From Anderseniella sp039978075 (GTDB lineage Bacteria > Pseudomonadota > Alphaproteobacteria > Rhizobiales > Aestuariivirgaceae): DNA of 64,000 bases. How positions within the stretch are numbered: position 1 is the stretch's first letter; the number at the start of each line of letters is the position of its first letter. The DNA lies in the NCBI GenBank assembly GCA_039978075.1, contig JBDWCA010000002.1, forward strand, positions 620,001 to 684,000, given 5' to 3'. Shown one piece after another: positions 34,261 to 42,896 of this stretch. The position numbers and the translations under genes are program-made. The notes below the pieces were generated by a model. That model searched no databases. It had not been told where the DNA came from and was given only the letters and a program-made list of their open reading frames with translations.

Positions 34261-35874
34261 TTGCAACACACAGGCCATTTCAATCCAGTCTTTCCAATCG
34301 AGACAACCAAAATAAACGGGGCAGGAGAGGTTCACTACAACCTGAATTCCGCGCAGCTTTTCGAGATGTCGCTCAAGTTGGACGAAGGCATGGTGACCGA
34401 AAGCGGTGCGCTGGCCGTTGTCACCGGCAAACACACCGGCCGGTCTGCCCAGGACAAGTTCATCGTTCGCGACGCCAATACCGAAGACAAGATCTGGTGG
34501 GACAATAACAAGGCCATGTCCCCTGACCATTTCGCCGCCCTGAAATCGGACTTCCTGGATCATGCCACAGGAAAACGCCTGTTTGTCCAGGATTTGTATG
34601 GCGGAGCAGACCCTGAACACCGTATCAAGGTTCGCGTGGTGACCCAGTTTGCCTGGCATGCATTGTTCATCCGCTATCTGCTGCGCCGCCCGTCCCGTGC
34701 CGAAGTCATGGATTTCACACCGGAGCTGACAATCATCAATCAGCCCAGCTTCAAGGCTGACCCCGCAAAACACGGCTCGCGCACCGAAACGGTTATTGCC
34801 ATCGATCTGACCGAAAAACTGGTGTTGATCGGCGACAGCGAATATGCCGGTGAAACCAAGAAGTCGGTGTTCGGCACCCTCAATTATTTCCTGCCTGAAA
34901 AAGGCATCATGCCAATGCACTGTTCGGCCAATGCCGGAGATGATGGCACATCTGCGCTGTTCTTCGGCCTGTCGGGCACCGGCAAGACAACATTGTCATC
35001 GGATGCGTCGCGCACGCTGGTTGGTGATGATGAACATGGCTGGTCGCCGAACGGTATCTTCAATTTTGAAGGCGGATGTTACGCCAAGACGGTCAATCTG
35101 TCGGCTGAAGCCGAGCCGGAGATTTATTCGACCACACAGCGCTGGGGCTCTATCCTTGAAAACGTCATGGTCGATCCGGACACCAGGACACCGGACTTTG
35201 ATGATATCTCATTGACTGAAAATGGCCGGGTTGCCTACCCGATGCACTTCATTCCGAACGCTTCGGAAGACGGCACCGCGCCGCATCCGAAGAATGTCAT
35301 CATGCTGACCGCGGATGCATCCGGCGTACTGCCGCCGATCGCGCGCCTGACGCCGCACCAGGCCATGTATCACTTCCTGTCCGGTTACACTGCCAAGGTG
35401 GCCGGCACCGAAAAGGGTGTCAAAGGCACCGTGGCGACGTTTTCGACCTGTTTTGGCGCGCCGTTCATGCCGCGTCACCCGAGCGTTTACGGTAATCTGC
35501 TGAAACAGCTGATCGCCGAGCATGGTGCGACATGCTGGCTGGTTAATACCGGCTGGACCGGTGGTCCTTATGGCGAAGGCCATCGCATGCCGATCAAGGC
35601 GACCCGCGCACTGTTGGCTGCCGCTCTTGACGGCAGTCTCAACGATGTGCCGATGCGTATCGATGCGTCTTTCGGTTTTGAGGTGCCGATGTCGGTCCCC
35701 AATGTGGACGGTGCAATCCTTGAGCCGCGCAGCACCTGGGCCGATCCGGCAGCCTATGATGCGAAAGCCAGCGAACTGGTCTCGATGTTTGTGGACAATT
35801 TCGAGAAGTTCGCGGAACACGTTGAAACTGAAGTTCTGGCCGCTGCGCCGGCAGTACGGATCGCTGCGGAGTAG
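34261..35874 (+). CDS. pckA: Phosphoenolpyruvate carboxykinase (ATP)
   Basis: This 537-aa cytosolic enzyme makes PEP from oxaloacetate in gluconeogenesis. It has GKHTGRSAQDKFIV, HCSANAG, the kinase loop FFGLSGTGKTTLSSD, GDDEHGW and NFEGGCYAK. The frame starts earlier at a GTG (34228), but the TTG at 34261 has AGGAG seven bases upstream and gives the normal length, so I chose TTG. ChvI is known to influence pckA in rhizobia, which fits the divergent layout. Confidence 0.96.
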   Translation: MQHTGHFNPVFPIETTKINGAGEVHYNLNSAQLFEMSLKLDEGMVTESGALAVVTGKHTGRSAQDKFIVRDANTEDKIWWDNNKAMSPDHFAALKSDFLDHATGKRLFVQDLYGGADPEHRIKVRVVTQFAWHALFIRYLLRRPSRAEVMDFTPELTIINQPSFKADPAKHGSRTETVIAIDLTEKLVLIGDSEYAGETKKSVFGTLNYFLPEKGIMPMHCSANAGDDGTSALFFGLSGTGKTTLSSDASRTLVGDDEHGWSPNGIFNFEGGCYAKTVNLSAEAEPEIYSTTQRWGSILENVMVDPDTRTPDFDDISLTENGRVAYPMHFIPNASEDGTAPHPKNVIMLTADASGVLPPIARLTPHQAMYHFLSGYTAKVAGTEKGVKGTVATFSTCFGAPFMPRHPSVYGNLLKQLIAEHGATCWLVNTGWTGGPYGEGHRMPIKATRALLAAALDGSLNDVPMRIDASFGFEVPMSVPNVDGAILEPRSTWADPAAYDAKASELVSMFVDNFEKFAEHVETEVLAAAPAVRIAAE

Positions 35875-35908
35875 GGTATCGGCTCAATGCGGTGAAAAGT
35901 CTGCGCGC

Positions 35909-36484
35909 TCACGCAGTATCGTGGCTGGCGCAGATTTTTCCGGCCTCGGTTTTGGTGACCGACTCTTCAAAAAGCAGGCACCAGTGCTTGCCCTTGACGT
36001 CATCAGGCGCGCCGCCTTCACGGAAATACCGGCATGTTCCGCATGATCCGAAACTCGGCAGGCCGCGTGATTTGATGATGTGATTGACCAGTTTTTGTGA
36101 TCCGGCAGCAAGTTTCTTGCGGGTTTTTGGTCCGCTTTCCTCGATCATGGCGGACACCTGTTGCCACGGATCGTCGCGCAACTTTGCCTCACCGTGTGAT
36201 GTATGCGCCAGGACGACCGAACGCGCCTGGCCCGGCCTCGGTGTTTTGCTGATCAGACCCTTGCGTTCCAGGGCGATGAGGGTCTGCGATATGGTTCCCT
36301 TGGTCGCAGACAGATAGCGGGTCAGGGCGGCCGGGGAATTGGAGAAACGATTGCACCGCGACAGGTAGCGCAACGCTTCCCACTGCGCCGGGTTGAGATC
36401 GGACGCATGCTCCTGCGCGCGTACCAGCCTGCTCAGGCGCTCCAGCAGGATAACCATGTCGTCGGTGTTCAGGTCTTTTGCCAT
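35909..36484 (-). CDS. MarR-like winged-helix regulator with C-terminal cysteine cluster
   Basis: This 191-aa protein has a MarR-type winged helix in residues about 10-110 (LNPAQWEALRYLSRC, TKGTISQTLIALERKGLI, RPGQARSVVLAHTSHG). The C-terminal extension carries cysteines spaced C-x2-C-x17-C-x15-C (CGTC, HWC, ICASH), which could bind a Fe-S cluster or zinc. The target is unknown. It is convergent with pckA and separated from it by 34 bp. The start is the ATG at 36484; a TTG precedes it. Confidence 0.75.
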   Translation of the reverse strand: MAKDLNTDDMVILLERLSRLVRAQEHASDLNPAQWEALRYLSRCNRFSNSPAALTRYLSATKGTISQTLIALERKGLISKTPRPGQARSVVLAHTSHGEAKLRDDPWQQVSAMIEESGPKTRKKLAAGSQKLVNHIIKSRGLPSFGSCGTCRYFREGGAPDDVKGKHWCLLFEESVTKTEAGKICASHDTA

Positions 36485-36673
36485 CAAGTCCCCCCAGTTG
36501 GCATCAAAACAGTTAAACGGTTTGCGCGCCGTTTCAGATCACCAAGAAGCTACGCGACACAATTGTCACAATCAAATGGGTCAGGGGTAAGGAGGTGTCA
36601 GCTTGTCTGGAGGCGGGGTGGTGATTGGATGGCGTATGGGAACAAACCCGATGAATATTCGGTTTGACGTGTC

Positions 36674-37474
36674 TTACACCCGCCGGATCGTCCGGTCGAT
36701 AAGGTCGTTTACCAATGTAGGCGTTTCGATTGCCGAGGAATGGCCCGCACGCCTGAACACGACCAGTTCCGATCCTTCGATCGCTGTATGCAGGCGCTCG
36801 GATTTCTCGGGTATGGTGGCGACGTCCTCATCCCCGACACCAATGCCGACCGGCATTCTGATCTGGCCCAGAAGATCGCTGCAACCATCACGCTCAATCA
36901 CGCCGGACACAGCTCGGGTTATGCCGGACCGGCTATTTCCATCAATCACCTTCGCCCAGCGTTGTCTCTCTTTCCGGCGGGCAGCGTCGTTGAGGAACGT
37001 CTGTCCAAACATGATCGGCATGACGCGGCCAACAACAGCCCATAACCCGATCCAGCGGGCGACGAAGTTGAGCAGGCGGTATTTCGGTCTGTTTTCAGCC
37101 GGCTCAGGCTCAGCAGACGTATTCAGAAGGGTGAGGGTTTTCAGCAATTCCGGTTTTTGCGCGGCGAGGCGCATGCCGACAAAACCGCCCATGCTCAAGC
37201 CGACGAAGTGGCAAGGTGCGATATCCAGGTGACCGATAAGGGCCGCCGCATCCGCCGTCAGCGTTTCGAGGTCATATCCGTCTTTGGCCACGCCGCTGTG
37301 TCCCTGACCGCGATGATCGAAAGTAATGCAGCGATAGCTGCCGCGCAGGTGGGCGACCTGATTCTCAAACATGGTTCCATCAAGTAAGAGCCCATGTGAA
37401 AAAATGATCGCCTCGCCGTCGCCACCGGAGTCGGTGAAGTGAATGTGTGCTCCGTGCAGGTCAATGTGTGGCAT
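36674..37474 (-). CDS. Alpha/beta hydrolase
   Basis: This 266-aa hydrolase has an HG oxyanion motif (IIFSHGLLLDG), FDHRGQGHSG, nucleophile elbow GLSMGG, a late Asp (GVGDEDVATIP) and the catalytic His in RRAGHSSAIE. It resembles 3-oxoadipate enol-lactonase-type esterases but has no pathway neighbours, so the substrate is unknown. The ATG at 37474 lies 7 bp after the stop of a polA remnant, as if the gene once followed polA directly. Confidence 0.85.
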   Translation of the reverse strand: MPHIDLHGAHIHFTDSGGDGEAIIFSHGLLLDGTMFENQVAHLRGSYRCITFDHRGQGHSGVAKDGYDLETLTADAAALIGHLDIAPCHFVGLSMGGFVGMRLAAQKPELLKTLTLLNTSAEPEPAENRPKYRLLNFVARWIGLWAVVGRVMPIMFGQTFLNDAARRKERQRWAKVIDGNSRSGITRAVSGVIERDGCSDLLGQIRMPVGIGVGDEDVATIPEKSERLHTAIEGSELVVFRRAGHSSAIETPTLVNDLIDRTIRRV

Positions 37475-37481
37475 TTTTGCG

Positions 37482-37601
37482 CTAGCGGACCTCGTCCCAG
37501 TTGTCGGCTGCGCGCGCATCCACCTGGATCAGCCCCGGGAACGATGCTGCCGATGAAGGTGCTGCCGCCATCACATCTGACACAACCTTTCCGGACGCAT
37601 C
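37482..37601 (-). pseudogene. polA: Remnant of a DNA polymerase I (polA) 3' end
   Basis: Translated on the minus strand, the region ends in SDVMAAAP, IQVDARAADNWDE and a TAG stop. It aligns without gaps to the last 35 codons of the intact polA in this window (43870-46809), with 23 of 35 residues identical. Nothing of polA precedes it; the zur stop codon is 32 bp upstream. It has the same orientation as polA, 6.4 kb away, so the two 3' ends bracket the zinc genes as diverged direct repeats. Confidence 0.85.
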
Positions 37602-37633
37602 GAAGCTCTCCGATGCGATCATGGCCAAGGGTT

Positions 37634-38044
37634 TCAAGCTGCCTGGCAGTTATGGCAGATGCCGCGCAGTTCTATGGTGGTTTTCTTCAAAGCAAAACGG
37701 GCTTGTTCGGCAAGAAATTTGAGCCGCTTGGCGAGGGCGTTGTCCGTGATCTCATTCACCTGCCCACAACTCTCGCAGATCATGAAGGCGATGGTCTCGT
37801 GATCATCGCACCCCGGATGGCGGCAGGCGACAAAGGCATTGAGGCTTTCAAGGCGATGAACCATCCCGAATTCGACCAATTTGTCGAGTGCTCGATAGAC
37901 CTGCAGCGGGGCGCGAAAACCATGATCGCGAAGTTGGTCCAAAATGGTGTAGGCGCTGAGTGGACCGTTCGACTTTGTCAGGGCAGCCATGACCAGGGAC
38001 TGGTTTTTGGTCAGGTCTGCAGATGCGCGAACATGTTCATTCAT
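37634..38044 (-). CDS. zur: Fur-family zinc uptake regulator Zur
   Basis: This 136-aa repressor has a winged-helix start (LTKNQSLVMAALTKSNGPLS), the FRAPLQVYRALDKLVEFGMV recognition region, and structural zinc cysteines in CESCGQV and CHNC. The regulatory HPGCDDHE segment is also present. Its place in an operon with znuB and znuC, and the nearby Zur-like boxes, support Zur over Fur. The start overlaps the znuB stop (ATGA). Confidence 0.92.
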   Translation of the reverse strand: MNEHVRASADLTKNQSLVMAALTKSNGPLSAYTILDQLRDHGFRAPLQVYRALDKLVEFGMVHRLESLNAFVACRHPGCDDHETIAFMICESCGQVNEITDNALAKRLKFLAEQARFALKKTTIELRGICHNCQAA

Positions 38045-38895
38045 GGCCTGGTTCCTTTGTGAAGTTCGGTGGCACGTTTTTCCGGCTCATTTCTCTTTAC
38101 CGAGCCGCGCGAAAATGCCGGCAAGACTGACAGCACGAACAGAAGCAGGGCAGCCACCACAATGCTGGGTCCGGCTGGCGTGTCCCATTCCAGAGACCCG
38201 AACAGGCCTCCAACAACGGATGCCGCACCAATGCCTGCGGCCAGAAGCGCCATCTGCTCCGGGCCTGACGCAAACCGACGGGCAGCTGCGGCGGGAATGA
38301 TGAGCATGGCGGTGATCAACAACACACCCACGATCTTCATCGATATGGCAATGACGGCGGCCATCAGCAACATGAAGATGATGTTGGCGCGTTCCGGCCT
38401 CATGCCTTCGGCTTCAGCCAATTCGCGATTGACGGTTGCGGCAAACAGCGGCCGCCAGATGGTTGCAAGCACTGCCAGCACCACCGCACCACCCAGCCAG
38501 ACAACAGCGATGTCTGTTTTGGAAACCGCCAGGATGTCGCCGAACAGGAAGCCCATCAGATCGATGCGGATCCAGGTCATGAAGGCGAGAACAACAAGAC
38601 CCAGCGCCAGTGCGGAATGGGACAGGAGGCCAAGCAATGCATCGGCAGAAAGCGTTGCACGTTTTTGAAGTAGCAACAGCGCAAGGGAGACACACGCCGA
38701 TACGCCGAAAACCGCCAGCGTGATGTTGACCTCAAACAGGAAGGCCAGCGCCACGCCGAGGAGTGCTGCGTGCGACAGCGTGTCACCGAAATAGGCAAGC
38801 CGGCGCCAGACAATGAAGCAGCCCAGCGGTCCGGCCACCAGGGCAACGCCGATACCGGCAACAACTGCGCGGGTAAAGAAGTCGTCAAGCATCAT
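38041..38895 (-). CDS. znuB: Zinc ABC transporter permease ZnuB
   Basis: This 284-aa inner-membrane permease has about eight to nine hydrophobic segments, FGDTLSHAALLGVALAFLFE near the N-terminus, and GVLLITAMLIIPAAAARRFA typical of ABC-3 family permeases. The frame opens 35 codons earlier inside znuC, but tandem ATGs at 38895 and 38892 follow AGGA. It overlaps both znuC and zur, implying one transcript znuC-znuB-zur. Confidence 0.93.
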   Translation of the reverse strand: MMLDDFFTRAVVAGIGVALVAGPLGCFIVWRRLAYFGDTLSHAALLGVALAFLFEVNITLAVFGVSACVSLALLLLQKRATLSADALLGLLSHSALALGLVVLAFMTWIRIDLMGFLFGDILAVSKTDIAVVWLGGAVVLAVLATIWRPLFAATVNRELAEAEGMRPERANIIFMLLMAAVIAISMKIVGVLLITAMLIIPAAAARRFASGPEQMALLAAGIGAASVVGGLFGSLEWDTPAGPSIVVAALLLFVLSVLPAFSRGSVKRNEPEKRATELHKGTRP

Positions 38896-39742
38896 GTTTC
38901 CTCTCGCCGTCCTGACCGGAATGGATTTCGTCCGGCGAGCTTTCGTGGTGATGATGACCGTCTTCAGGGTGACAATGGTCTGTAATGGAGCCGTCGACAT
39001 GCTTCACACGGCCGTCAGGCAGATGCGAATGGTCGTGGTGATGTTCATAGACCGCCAGCGTCGGCGCGGCCCGCGCGCCAAACAGCGCCTTGTATTCGGG
39101 GCTTGAGGCAACCACGGTCGGCGTTCCGGAGCAGCACACATGTCCGTTAAGGCAGATCACGCGGTCAGTGGCAGCCATGACGACATGCAGGTCGTGGGAG
39201 ATCAGCAGGATGCCGCAATGCATCTCGTCCCGAATCCGCTTGATCAGGTCATAAAGGGCAATTTCGCCGGTAAAATCCACACCCTGAACGGGTTCGTCGA
39301 GAACCAGCAGGTCAGGCTTTCTTGCAATGGCGCGCGCCAGCATGACGCGCTGGAACTCGCCACCCGACAGAGTGCGAACTTCCGCCGTAGCCAGATGGCT
39401 GACACCGGTGGCTGCCATTGCTTCATCGGCCTCCTCGACGCTGGCATGCCCGGTCAACCGCATGAAACGCTGCACCGTCAACGGCAATGTCCAGTCGACC
39501 ACGAGTTTCTGCGGCACATAGGCGATCTTCAGGTCTGGACGCCGGCGGATCGTCCCCTCATCGGGCTTGAGAATTCCAAGTGCCATTTTGGCTGTTGTAG
39601 ATTTTCCCGAACCATTCGGCCCGATCAGTGTGACAATCTCGCCCGCATCCATGGAGAAAGCCACGCCGCGCACAAGCCAGCGGCCGGCGCGGTTTATGCC
39701 GGCATTGTCCAGCGTGACAAGTGATTCAGGTTTCTTCAGCAT
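38885..39742 (-). CDS. znuC: Zinc ABC transporter ATP-binding protein ZnuC
   Basis: This 285-aa ATPase has Walker A LIGPNGSGKSTTAKM, signature TLSGGEFQRVMLARAIA, Walker B LLVLDEPVQGVD and the H-loop LLISHDLHVVM. The C-terminal 60 residues are rich in His and Asp (YEHHHDHSH, HHHHESS), a common feature of zinc transporters. The ATG at 39742 was chosen over the earlier frame opening at 39790 because it matches the family start. It is divergent from znuA. Confidence 0.94.
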   Translation of the reverse strand: MLKKPESLVTLDNAGINRAGRWLVRGVAFSMDAGEIVTLIGPNGSGKSTTAKMALGILKPDEGTIRRRPDLKIAYVPQKLVVDWTLPLTVQRFMRLTGHASVEEADEAMAATGVSHLATAEVRTLSGGEFQRVMLARAIARKPDLLVLDEPVQGVDFTGEIALYDLIKRIRDEMHCGILLISHDLHVVMAATDRVICLNGHVCCSGTPTVVASSPEYKALFGARAAPTLAVYEHHHDHSHLPDGRVKHVDGSITDHCHPEDGHHHHESSPDEIHSGQDGERKHDA

Positions 39743-39804
39743 GGCCGCTCTGCAGGATGTCTGGCTTTTTGTGGCGAAGGGTATTGCCACATCTTATCGC
39801 ACAC

Positions 39805-39838
39805 GTTATACAGTTACGCAATCTTGTAATGAGATAAC
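39805..39838. promoter_or_regulatory. Two Zur-like boxes between znuC and znuA
   Basis: GTTATACAGTTAC (39805-39817) and, inverted, GTAATGAGATAAC (39826-39838) share the form GTTAT-N3-RTTAC. They lie 63-96 bp before znuC and 39-72 bp before znuA, so they can control both directions. A third copy is at 40990-41002. Assignment to Zur is inference from context. Confidence 0.65.
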
Positions 39839-39876
39839 GTCACATCATTTAGTCGTGTTGATCAAGGAAGACCGTA

Positions 39877-40929
39877 ATGCGCCGTATCAAGACCTTTCTT
39901 CTCGCTTCCACGCTGCTGGCTTCCTCCGCTGTGTCTGCTATGGCCGACGTGAATGTGGTGGCATCCATCAAGCCGGTTCACTCTCTCGTGGCTGCTGTTA
40001 TGGAAGGTGTGGGTGAGCCTGGGCTCATCGTTGGTGGTGCCGGATCACCGCATAATTACGCCCTGAAGCCATCGCAGGCGCAGATGCTGGAGTCCGCGAA
40101 GGTCGTGTTCTGGGTGGGGCACGAAATGGAAGCTTTCCTCGAAAAGCCGCTGGAAACCATTGCCGCGAACGCCCGGGCCGTTGAGCTGTTTGACGCTCAT
40201 GGCCTCGTTAAACTGGAGTTTCGCGAGGGCGGCGCATTCGATGAGCATAGCCATGAAGAAGAGGCCGGTCACGATGATCATGACCATGGAAAGAAAGCCG
40301 AAGCTGACCACGACGATCATGACCATGACAAGAAAGCCGAAGCAGGCCACGACGACCATGACCATGACAAGAAAGCCGAAACCGGCCATGAGGGTCACGC
40401 GCACGGGAAGTTCAATCCTCATATCTGGCTGGATCCGGTGAACGCAAAAGCGCTCGTTCACGAGATCGAGGAAGTCCTCGTGAAGGCTGACCCGAAAAAT
40501 GCCGGCAAATACAAAGCCAATGCCGAAAAGGTAATGGCCAGACTTGATGAACTGGTCGTTGAGGTTTCGGCTGATCTGAAGCCGGTGCACGACAAGGGCT
40601 TCATTGTTTTTCACGATGCCTATCAGTATTTCGAAAAGCGCTTTGACGTGGCCGCAGCGGGCTCGATCACCGTTTCGCCGGAAGTCATGCCCGGAGCGGA
40701 GCGCATCACCGAGATCCGCGCAAAGGTTCAGGAACTGGGCGCAGCATGCGTGTTTGCCGAGCCGCAGTTTGAACCCAAACTGGTATCAACGGTGACCGAA
40801 GGCACGCAGGCGAAATCAGGCGTTCTCGATCCTCTCGGCGCGGCACTCGACAACGGGCCGGAGCTGTACTTCCAGTTGATCCGCAACATGGCGGCGTCAT
40901 TCAAGACCTGCCTGTCCAAAGCCAGCTGA
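39877..40929 (+). CDS. znuA: Zinc-binding periplasmic protein ZnuA
   Basis: This 350-aa protein has a signal peptide (FLLASTLLASSAVSAMA), SIKPVHSLVAAVMEGVG with a zinc-ligand His, and FNPHIWLDPVNAKA. A His/Asp-rich loop (residues about 126-180) contains three near-identical units ending HDDHDHDKKAE or HDDHDHGKKAE. The loop likely buffers zinc before handover to ZnuB. AAGGAAG lies upstream of the ATG. A terminator follows the gene. Confidence 0.95.
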   Translation: MRRIKTFLLASTLLASSAVSAMADVNVVASIKPVHSLVAAVMEGVGEPGLIVGGAGSPHNYALKPSQAQMLESAKVVFWVGHEMEAFLEKPLETIAANARAVELFDAHGLVKLEFREGGAFDEHSHEEEAGHDDHDHGKKAEADHDDHDHDKKAEAGHDDHDHDKKAETGHEGHAHGKFNPHIWLDPVNAKALVHEIEEVLVKADPKNAGKYKANAEKVMARLDELVVEVSADLKPVHDKGFIVFHDAYQYFEKRFDVAAAGSITVSPEVMPGAERITEIRAKVQELGAACVFAEPQFEPKLVSTVTEGTQAKSGVLDPLGAALDNGPELYFQLIRNMAASFKTCLSKAS

Positions 40930-40953
40930 CGAAGCTGGAGCACGTTCATAGCG

Positions 40954-40976
40954 GGCGGCTAATGCCGCCTGTTTTT
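40954..40976 (+). terminator. Rho-independent terminator of znuA
   Basis: GGCGGC-TAAT-GCCGCC forms a 6-bp stem with a 4-nt loop, followed by TGTTTTT, 25 bp after the znuA stop. It separates znuA from the next gene, which has its own Zur-like box. Confidence 0.8.
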
Positions 40977-40989
40977 AAGTCAATTTGAT

Positions 40990-41002
40990 GTAATGTAATA
41001 AC
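40990..41002. promoter_or_regulatory. Third Zur-like box, abutting the start of the COG0523 gene
   Basis: GTAATGTAATAAC is the inverse of GTTAT-N3-ATTAC, the pattern seen at znuA/znuC. It ends 2 bp before the ATG at 41005. No Shine-Dalgarno lies in between, so the transcript may be leaderless or the box may also cover the ribosome site. Confidence 0.6.
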
Positions 41003-41004
41003 AT

Positions 41005-42213
41005 ATGAAAACAGATCTACTCCCAGTCACGGTCCTGTCCGGTTTCCTCGGCGCCGGAAAGACAACGCTTCTCAACCATATCCTCAACAATCGCGAGGAC
41101 ATGCGTGTTGCCGTCATCGTCAACGACATGAGCGAGGTCAATATCGATGCGAGCCTGGTTCGCGATGGTGGAGCCGATCTGTCACGCACCGATGAGCAAC
41201 TCGTTGAAATGACCAATGGTTGCATCTGCTGCACGTTGCGCGACGATCTGCTCAAGGAGGTTACGGCGCTAGCGGGACAAGGGCGTTTCGATCACCTGCT
41301 GATCGAGTCAACCGGCATCTCGGAGCCGCTGCCCGTGGCGTCCACCTTTGAATTTCGCGATGAGAACGGCGATAGCCTGTCGGATGTCGCGCAGCTTGAT
41401 TCCATGATCACAGTGGTCGATGCGGCAAGCCTGCTGAAAGACTACGGGTCCAGCGATTTCCTGCGCGACCGTGGCGAAACGATGGGAGAAGACGATGACC
41501 GCACGCTGGTCGACCTCCTAGTTGACCAGATTGAGTTTGCCGACACGATCATCCTCAACAAGGTCTCTGCAGCTTCTCCGCAAGATTTGGACTCCGCGCG
41601 GAAGATCATCCGCTCGCTCAACCCTGATGCGACCGTGATCGAGGCAGATTTCGCCCGTATGCCGCTTGGCGAGGTCCTCGGCACTGGCCGGTTCGACTTC
41701 GAAAAAGCGCATGAGCATCCTCTCTGGTACAAGGAACTGAACGGGTTTGCCGAGCATGTGCCAGAGACCGAAGAGTATGGCGTCCGCTCCTTCGTCTACC
41801 GGGCGCGTCAGCCGTTTGATCCTGAAAAGCTGAAGGCATTCGTCAACCGGCCATGGCGGGGTGTCGTACGTGCCAAGGGGTTCTTCTGGCTCGCCACGCG
41901 TCCGCGGTTCGTCGGCGAACTCTCCATGGCTGGTGCGCTCGTTCGAACGGAGAAACGGGGTCTGTGGTGGTCTGCTGCTCCCAAGAAATACTGGCCCGAC
42001 GACCCGGCCTGGCAGCGTTCGATGGAGCCCTTTTTCGATCCCGTTTGGGGCGATCGGCGTCAGGAACTGGTCTTCATAGGCTGTGACCCGATGGACGAGG
42101 CCGCCATACGCAAGGACCTCGATGCTTGCCTGGTGAAGGCGCCGGCGTTCCTGCCTGCCATATGGCGCGACATGCCCGATCCGTTTCCGGCGTGGGGAAC
42201 AGGTCAGCCATGA
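41005..42213 (+). CDS. COG0523 (CobW/ZNG1-type) GTP-binding metallochaperone
   Basis: This 402-aa G3E-family GTPase has P-loop TVLSGFLGAGKTTLLNHIL (residues 9-27), the metal site GCICCTLRDDLL (Cys73, Cys75, Cys76), ESTGISEPLPVA, and ILNKVSA for GTP specificity. A CobW C-terminal domain with VRSFVYRARQPFDPEKL follows. Zur-controlled members deliver zinc to client enzymes under zinc limitation, which fits the box at its start. The only plausible start is the ATG at 41005, with no ribosome binding site. Confidence 0.93.
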   Translation: MKTDLLPVTVLSGFLGAGKTTLLNHILNNREDMRVAVIVNDMSEVNIDASLVRDGGADLSRTDEQLVEMTNGCICCTLRDDLLKEVTALAGQGRFDHLLIESTGISEPLPVASTFEFRDENGDSLSDVAQLDSMITVVDAASLLKDYGSSDFLRDRGETMGEDDDRTLVDLLVDQIEFADTIILNKVSAASPQDLDSARKIIRSLNPDATVIEADFARMPLGEVLGTGRFDFEKAHEHPLWYKELNGFAEHVPETEEYGVRSFVYRARQPFDPEKLKAFVNRPWRGVVRAKGFFWLATRPRFVGELSMAGALVRTEKRGLWWSAAPKKYWPDDPAWQRSMEPFFDPVWGDRRQELVFIGCDPMDEAAIRKDLDACLVKAPAFLPAIWRDMPDPFPAWGTGQP

Positions 42214-42845
42214 GCTACCACCGGCAACATGTCCAATATGCAGGCGTTGGTGTTGGTCTGGCCGACAACCCGAAAGCCATGAACCTCATCCACGCGCAAG
42301 GTGCCGCTGCAGTGATCTGGAAGCGCCAGCCGGAACGCAGTTTTCAGGCCTGGATTGACAGCCTCGATCCAGCCTGTCTGCCGCGCGCGCGCGTCGTTCT
42401 GCAGCCGCACTCGGTGCGCGATGTGGTGTCTTTGATCTGTGTCGGCGCCGGCATGCCAGGCGGCGAACATCACGACGTGTTCATCGACGACATTGTAGCG
42501 TTGGCAGACGTGTTTGCCACATTGATGAATACCCCTTACCTGCGCCTGAGGCTGGATGTTGTGAACGACAATGCCTGCCGCAAATTTCATATTGATGCGG
42601 TGACCGCACGGCTGGTCTGCACCTATCGCGGCACCGGTACACAGTATGGCATTTCGACCGATGGGGCCGAGCCGGAAAGAGTGTTCACCGTGCCCACCGG
42701 CGCGCCGATTATTCTCCGTGGCACGCTGTGGCCTGATCCACCGCCGTCCGGATTGTTGCACCGCTCGCCTCCTGTCGAGGGAACAGGCGAGACGAGACTG
42801 GTCCTGGTTCTGGACCCGGTGCACGACGAATTGGCGGGCACATGA
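42210..42845 (+). CDS. DUF1826 family protein
   Basis: This 211-aa protein, with no signal peptide, is encoded with an ATGA overlap after the COG0523 gene. It contains CRKFHIDAVTARLVCTYRG, GTQYGI and HRSPPVEGTGETRLVLVLDP. The scattered conserved His, Asp and Cys residues (KFHID, HRSPP) could bind metal. DUF1826 genes occur in Zur-type clusters; biochemical function is unknown. The frame opens earlier inside the previous gene, but the ATG at 42210 fits. Confidence 0.8.
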   Translation: MSYHRQHVQYAGVGVGLADNPKAMNLIHAQGAAAVIWKRQPERSFQAWIDSLDPACLPRARVVLQPHSVRDVVSLICVGAGMPGGEHHDVFIDDIVALADVFATLMNTPYLRLRLDVVNDNACRKFHIDAVTARLVCTYRGTGTQYGISTDGAEPERVFTVPTGAPIILRGTLWPDPPPSGLLHRSPPVEGTGETRLVLVLDPVHDELAGT

Positions 42846-42896
42846 TCCCGTACGCCAAACCTGATCAATACAACTTCTCAAAACAGGGGAAAGAAA

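Noticed and set aside
40250..40400. Tandem repeats in the middle of znuA
   Set aside because: They encode the His/Asp-rich zinc loop; in frame and common in ZnuA proteins, not a mobile or CRISPR repeat.
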